Of a stretch of 64,000 bases of DNA, positions 58,131-64,000 are shown in pieces. Made by a program: the position numbers and the translations under genes. The stretch is taken from positions 61,267,676 through 61,331,675 of the forward strand of contig CM049316.1 in the NCBI GenBank assembly GCA_026874595.1. Direction: 5' to 3'. This stretch comes from Sipunculus nudus. Its lineage: Eukaryota; Annelida; Sipuncula; Golfingiida; Sipunculidae. Below the pieces are notes generated by a model. The model searched no databases. It had not been told where the DNA came from and saw only the letters and a list, made by a program, of their open reading frames with translations. Each line of letters begins with the position of its first letter. Within the stretch, counting starts at the first letter, position 1.

Positions 58131-61100
58131 AAACTAGACATTTCTTGGCACCGCAGGTGCCAGAGTATCCCCAGACATAGTAGGCCCCCCTCCTACAAGA
58201 ACAGACCCCCATTTTTAGCAGCATATACTGACACTTGGCATATTTATTGTTTATTCCATCTAACGATCCACAATCTTGTTGAAGATGTTGGTCCTGTGAC
58301 CTTGATCTTTTTAAAGATGTGTCTTGTGACCTTGACCTTTGATCTCATAACCCCAAAATCAATTTGGGTCTTGCTTTTCCAATGGGACATATGCAAGTCA
58401 AGTTTGAAATCTATACATCAATAAAGCAGGAATTATCATCCAGAAACTTATTTTTGGACAGATGGCTCCTGTGACTTTCACCTTTGACCTTGTGACCTCA
58501 AAATTGATAGTGTTCTTCCTCTCTTGGCAGGAGAACTATATGTGTAAGATGAAAGATATGAGATGAAATGTTTGACTGAAAATGCATCCACATCTTTTTA
58601 AAGATGTGTCCTGTGACCTTGACCTTTGACCTCATGACCCCAAAATCAATTTTGGTCTTACTTTTCCAATGGGACATATACAAGTCAAGTTTGAAATACA
58701 TACATCAATAAAAGCAGGAATTATCATCCAGAAACTAAATTTTGGACATATGGCTCCTGTGACCTTCATCTTTGACCTTGTGACCTCAAAACTGATAGGG
58801 TCTTCCACTCTTGGCAGGTGAACTATATGTGCAAGAGGAAAGATCTGAGATGAATTGTTTGGCTGAAAATGCATCCACAATCTTTTTAAAGAGGTTTCCT
58901 GTGACCTTGACCTTTGACCTCATGACCCCAAAATCAATTTGGGTCTTGCTTTTCTAATGGGTCAATAACAAAGCCAAGTTTGAAATCCATACATCAGTAA
59001 AAGATGGAATTATCATCCAGAAACTAATTATTGGACAGATGGCTCCTGTGACCTTCACCTTTGACCTTGTGACCTCAAAACTGATAGGGTTCTTCCTCTC
59101 TTGGCAGGTGAACTATATGTGCAAGATGAAAGACCTGAGATGAAATGTTTGGCTGAAAATGCATCCACATCTTTTTAAAGATGTGACCTTGACCTTTGAC
59201 CTCATGACCCCAAAATCAATTTGGGTCTTGCTTTTCCAATGGGACATATATAAGTCAAGTTTGAAATCCATACATCAATAAAAGCAGGAATTATCATCCA
59301 GAAACTAATTTTTGGACATATGGCTCCTGTGACCTTCACCTTTGACCTTGTGACCTCAAAATTGATAGGGGTCTTCCACTCTTGGCAGGTGAACTATATG
59401 TGCAAGATGAAAGTTCTGAGATGAATTGTTTGGCTGAAAATGCATCCACAATCTTTTTATAGAGGTTTCCTGTGACCTTGACCTTTGACCTCATGACCCC
59501 AAATTCAATTCCGGTCTTGCTTTTCCAATGGGTCAAGTACAAGTCAAGTTTGAAATCCAAACATCAATAAAAGAAGGAATTATCATCCAGAAACTAATTT
59601 TTGGACAGATGGCTCCTGTGACCTTCACCTTGACCTTGTGACCTCAAATCTGATAGGGTTCTTCCTCTCTTGGCAGGTGAACTATATGTGCAAGATGAAA
59701 GACCTGAGATGAAATGTTTGGCCGAAAATGCATCCACATCTTTTTAAAGATGTGACCTTGACCTTTGACCTCATGACCCCAAAATCAATTTAGGTCTTGC
59801 TTTCCCAATGGGACATATATAAGTCAAGTTTGAAATCCATACATCAATAAAAGCAGGAATTATCATCCAGAAACTAATTTTTGGACATATGGCTCCTGTG
59901 ACCTTCACCTTTGACCTTGTGACCTCAAAATTGATAGGGGTCTTCCACTCTTGGCAGGTGAACTATATGTGCAAGATGAAAGATCTGAGATGAATTGTTT
60001 GGCTGAAAATGCATCCACAATCTTTTTATAGAGGTTTCCTGTGACCTTGACCTTTGACCTTATGACCCCAAATTCAATTCCGGTCTTGCTTTTCCAATGG
60101 GTCAAATTCAAGTCAAGTTTTGAAATCCAAACATCAATAAAAGAAGGAATTATCATCCAGAAACTAATTTTTGGACAGATGGCTCCTGTGACCTTCACCT
60201 TTGACCTTGTGACCTCAAAATTGATAGGGTTCTTCCTCTCTTGGCAGGTGAACTATATGTGCAAGATGAAAGATCTGAGATGAATTGTTTGGCTGAAAAT
60301 GCATCCACAATCTTTTTATAGAGGTTTCCTGTGACCTTGACCTTTGACCTCATGACCCCAAAATCAATTTGAGTCTTGCTTTTTCAATGGGACATATATA
60401 AGTCAATTTTGAAATCATTACATCAATAAAAGCAGGAATTATCATCCAGAAACTAATTTTTGGACAGATAGCTCCTGTGGCCTTGACCTTTGACCTTGTG
60501 ACCCCAAAATTTATATGGATCATCCATTATTGGCAAGTGAGCTATATATTCAAGATGGAAGACCTGGGATGAAAGTTTGGCTTAAAATGCATCCAAAGTA
60601 TCTTTTAAAATGCCAGTCCAGTGACCTTGACCTTTGACCTCATGACCCTAGAACCTATAGGTTCTTACTTTAGTGGTGGGCCATACATAAGTCATGTTTG
60701 AAATCCATATGGCTATCAACACTGGAGATATCATAAGAGGTGTGTGATTTTCACCATATATGGCAATATTCAAGGTCAAGGCCACTATCATAGGAAAGGT
60801 CATGACCCCAATTTAAATAAGCATCATCCCATAACCCATACCTATGTATATGCATAATATAAAAGAAATCTGTCCATTAGTTTTTGACTTATAATGCTCA
60901 CAGTGCTGTAAGGTGGCAATTTAGGGGGTATTAAACGGCACGAAAACAAGTAAAGAATAATAGGTGGCGCCACCAGTTTCTGGAACATGACAACCCTATC
61001 CATGATCTTCCATCAACTTGATTTTGGGATAAATCCATGCAAGATTTCTTGAGATATTAAAGAATTTGTGTGATTTTCCCCAAAATTGGACCTATTCAAG

Positions 61101-61318
61101 GTCAAGGACACTCTCCTAGTAAAGGTCATGACCTCATTTTAAATAGGCGTCGTCCTCTTACCCATATCTATACATATACCAAGTTTGGTAAAGTTCCGTG
61201 AAATATTTTTTGGGTTATCGCGCCAACAAGATTCATATGCGGCGGCGGCGGCGGCGGCAGCGGCGGCGGCAGGACCGGTATGAAAACATAGTATCCCCCG
61301 ACTTTGTCTTGGGATACA
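58131..61318 (+). mobile_element. Helitron-like element D, 3.2-kb copy with 290-bp array
   Basis: It starts AAACTAGACATTTCTTGG and GGCACCGCAGGTGCC, as at 40744, then GTATCCCCAGACA (58165-58177). That motif is inverted at the 3' end (TGTCTTGGGATAC, 61305-61317), preceded by a GGC microsatellite (about 61239-61271). From about 58270 to 60700 it is a ~288-bp tandem array, each unit holding two 145-bp-like halves. Units of two types alternate. The last ~580 bases match the short copy at 41160-41718. It carries at least nine perfect TGACCTTTGACCT sites. Confidence 0.78.
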
Positions 61319-61329
61319 ATGATTATTAA

Positions 61330-61950
61330 AATAATATCAAAGAATATATTCATGAATGCATTCATGAATACATTTTGAAAGTATTTGCACTGGTATTCAC
61401 ATACTTTCATTTTTACCTGAATTCCCATTCTTATGCAAGAAATTTTATAATGGAGTACATATTCATATTCGTATTCAAATATATTTGCAAAGTATTCGCA
61501 CCATGTCTGGTATTTATTCAGTTTTCACCAAACAATGATGATGAGAATCCAGAATATACAAAATTCACACATTTAAATAATGATCACAAGTACCTGGTTT
61601 TATGGCTTTTATTCATATTAAAAAAATAAATGTAATATATTCATTTTAGACTAATTTCACATCAATGTACACACTTGACACAGCAGGAATCTAGATTAAT
61701 ATTATCAACTGCATCTTTGTCAATCATTAATTTCCTTCATATGATCCCTAATGATTAGTAATGAATAATACGATTTATTTTTTTTATAATTTAAATTGAA
61801 CTGAAAAATACCATAGGTGACTGCATGGTGATATTTGGAATACGTGACATTCTATCAATCGATACAAGATTTCTATATCATCAGTAACTGCAAGTTAATT
61901 TCCTGTTATTTTCAACTAACAAATTCCTTTTCTATTTTTCTTTAATTTAT
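61330..61950. other. AT-rich stretch, no feature recognised
   Basis: ATTCATGAATGCATTCATGAAT (split as two ATTCATGAAT arms) is a short palindromic run near 61349-61370. No gene is supported. Confidence 0.4.
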
Positions 61951-62033
61951 TATTAAAAACCAAAAAAATTTATCAATTTATTGTTCATTGTTATGTTGTT
62001 AGTTAAAACTACGAGATGAGTTGGGTTGGATAC

Positions 62034-62165
62034 CTGGATCAACTGTGGCTGGCCATAAGCTGCCTTGCTGCCCCAGTGTATGCCTCGCGTCAAGCGTGCA
62101 TAATTTGATGAAGGGTCAACATACAGGTGACTCAAGAGGGGCTTGGGAGAGCTAAGGTCTGACAT
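62034..62165 (-). CDS. Candidate coding exon of unknown gene
   Basis: A 44-codon minus-strand frame from ATG at 62165 ends at a good donor (ATCCAG|GTATCC), phase 0. It reads MSDLSSPKPLLSHLYVDPSS, then NYARLTRGIHWGSKAAYGQP and QLIQ. The composition looks protein-like, but no family is recognised. It could be a 5' exon of the cytochrome b5 transcript or of another gene. Upstream sequence is transposon from about 62172, so no promoter is evident. Confidence 0.3.
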
Positions 62166-62171
62166 GGTCTC

Positions 62172-63583
62172 ATAAAAACATTAATAAAAACTACAATTTT
62201 TGGCCAATTTCTTTCAGCTTTCATAACTATAAAGCTGAAATCCTTATGTGTGCATGATATGAAAATTATATCAACAGTGCTCACAGGAAACAAACGTGCC
62301 ATGGTCAAAGTTTGGCAAAATTTAAGGTACTAATTTTATATTTATACTAATAACTTATAAAATTTGAAAATTCAGAACTAATTTTGGGTATTCAATTGAA
62401 TCCTGATTAAATAATGTTACATCCCTGACAAAAAATTTCTAGCTTCAGCAATCCTCTTGTTAAGGGAGTAAATATATTTCTTGATTTTTTACAAAGTCCA
62501 TTATGTTTGGGCTCATAACTTAAAACAATTACGCAATACTGACATCATTTCTGGTATGTCCATAGAGAATGTATAGAAAAATATGTATATTATATATGAT
62601 TAAAGTCAGATCAGTGGTTTTGATATTAGGCAGTCTTGAAGTGTAACAATGGGTTTTTAATGGAAAAATGAAGTTTTTCATTAACATCTCGAAGGTATTA
62701 AGTCCTAGTGACCAAATTCTTGGCATGGTAGGGGATTTTGGAGACATCTAATTGTATGCCAAATTTTAGGAACTGAGAGCTGAAGCTGGGGAGCTGAGCT
62801 CTTGCAAACTGCATAACACTAGCTTGATGTAAACAATATGTTACATGGTGCTTGAAAACTTGAATAAAATCTACAGTTTTTGATCAAATGGTTTCAAATT
62901 TTTGGTGTTAACAGACAAAATGCTAACAAAAACATGCTGTGAAAATTAAATCCACAGTACTTACAGGAAAAAAACGTGCCATGGTTAAAGTTGGGCAAAA
63001 TTTAAGGTACCAATTTTTTATTTTTGTTAATATTCCAAAAAATTTAAAAGATTTTGATATAATTTTGGGTATACAATTTAATTTTGATTAATTTAAGTTA
63101 CTTTACTGGAAAAAAAGTTCATAGCTTTAACATGTTTTGTGTTAAGTGATCAAAATCTTTCCTGATTTTTTACAAAATGCATTATGTTTGGGCCCATAAC
63201 TTTTTTAAATTATATAATACAGACATAATTTCTGGCATGTACATAGGAACTATATAGGGGAATATTTATGGTAAATATGAGGAAAAACAAATGAGTAGTT
63301 TTTATATTAGGCAGTCCTGAAGTGTGAAAATAGGTTTTTAATAAAAAATTGAGGTTTTTCCTTAATTTCTCAAAGGAACAAAGTCGCAAAGACCCAGTTT
63401 TTCGGCTTGGTAGGAGATCTTGGGGACATCTAACATTATGCCAAATTTTGGATTCCTAGGTCTTACGGTTTCAAAACGTGCCACATCTACGGACGGAAGG
63501 ACAGACGGACGGCACGACGGATGGACGACGGACAATGGACCACGACTATAGCTCAGATGACTTATAGTCAGCTGAGCTAATAA
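62172..63583 (+). mobile_element. Helitron-like element (GAGCTAAAA family), two ~0.69-kb units
   Basis: This is the opposite-orientation relative of 16621-18150. Two tandem units (from about 62176 and about 62860) share CGTGCCATGGTYAAAGTT, TTTAAGGTAC and GGCAGTCYTGAAGTG. A GGAC/GACG microsatellite (63493-63532) and the hairpin CTCAGATGACTTATAGTCAG, CTGAGCTAA close the 3' end. The terminal CTAA is followed by T (63581), the insertion context classic for Helitrons. Confidence 0.78.
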
Positions 63584-63879
63584 TGGTTATACACTGTGCA
63601 TAGGTCTTTTGTATTGTGAGGTATAATGGAACCCTCCCGAAACACTGAAAAACTTAAAATCATGAATTTTAACCCCCCTGAAGATGAAGCCTACCACAGG
63701 ACATGCAAATAATGAGATGCAAGTTTGGATGAATACATCATATTAACTAGGGGAATACCCATAATTTCGGCATGCCACCTTGACATCTGGCTTTTAATGT
63801 GTATGCGAAATGGCAGCCCCCATGAGCAGTTAGATAAACTGTTTTCGATAATGGCTCATGGATGTGAAACTAAATACTC

Positions 63880-64000
63880 CGAGGACAGTGACCTGGTGGG
63901 AATCTATTTGCGGAGAGAGTTTGGTGGCAATGGGATGTGTAGCATTCAGCAAAGTTTAGACTGGAATAACACTTTTTTGGACCATGCCCATATCCTCAAA
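63880..64000 (+). repeat. Dispersed repeat, copy 2 (cut by window end)
   Basis: GGGAATCTATTTGCGGAGAG, TTTGGTGGCAATGGGATGTG and CAAAGTTTAGACTGGAATAA match 48560-48690. Confidence 0.6.

Noticed and set aside
58498-60283. Open frames on both strands of the 58-60 kb array
   Set aside because: They recur with each ~288-bp unit and have no domain; they are shadows of the tandem repeat.

Overview
The window is eukaryotic nuclear DNA from a repeat-rich marine invertebrate. The best fit is a bivalve or other lophotrochozoan. The reasons are spliced genes with multi-kilobase introns, a tandem C-type-lectin-like gene, tRNA-derived SINEs, dense non-autonomous DNA transposons, and arrays of GACCTTGACCTTTGACC-type repeats of a kind known from molluscan genomes. 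The species assignment is inference. There are no operons and no CRISPR array.

Layout. From 1 to 9 kb there are two diverged copies of a ~1.2-kb repeat, one split by a 540-bp TIR element. Next come a 3.2-kb hAT-like element (4859-8062) with a second hAT MITE nested in it (7067-7611), and a 30-bp satellite (8.13-8.79 kb). From 9.9 to 10.1 kb there is a SINE. From 12.81 to 19.54 kb a unit is bounded by ~150-bp inverted repeats. It holds a broken Ty3/gypsy-type pol on the minus strand whose order is integrase, reverse transcriptase, RNase H, then polypurine tract and LTR (Gmr1-like order). An inverted Helitron-like element is inserted where the missing 5' part should begin.

Genes. A seven-exon plus-strand gene (20476-28389) encodes a secreted protein with two C-type-lectin-like domains; every intron is phase 1. 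The 3' part of a cytochrome b5 gene lies on the minus strand (exons at 53.6, 52.7, 43.4 and 35.8 kb). It carries the second haem-ligand histidine and the C-terminal membrane anchor; its first exons are not found and probably lie beyond 64 kb. Its introns hold most of the repeats between 36 and 53 kb.

The most notable pattern is a family of at least seven elements, falling into at least four terminus types, that share one architecture. Each has a short 5' subterminal motif whose inverse recurs at the 3' end, an interior of 145-, 290-, 305- or 339-bp tandem units, a GGAC/GACG or GGC microsatellite, and a 3' hairpin, often ending in CTAAAA. This resembles Helentron/DINE-1-type rolling-circle elements. 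Interior cassettes are exchanged between elements with different termini. An exact 12-bp palindrome (GGTGGCGCCACC) and consensus nuclear-receptor DR1 sites (TGACCTTTGACCT) recur inside otherwise unrelated units.
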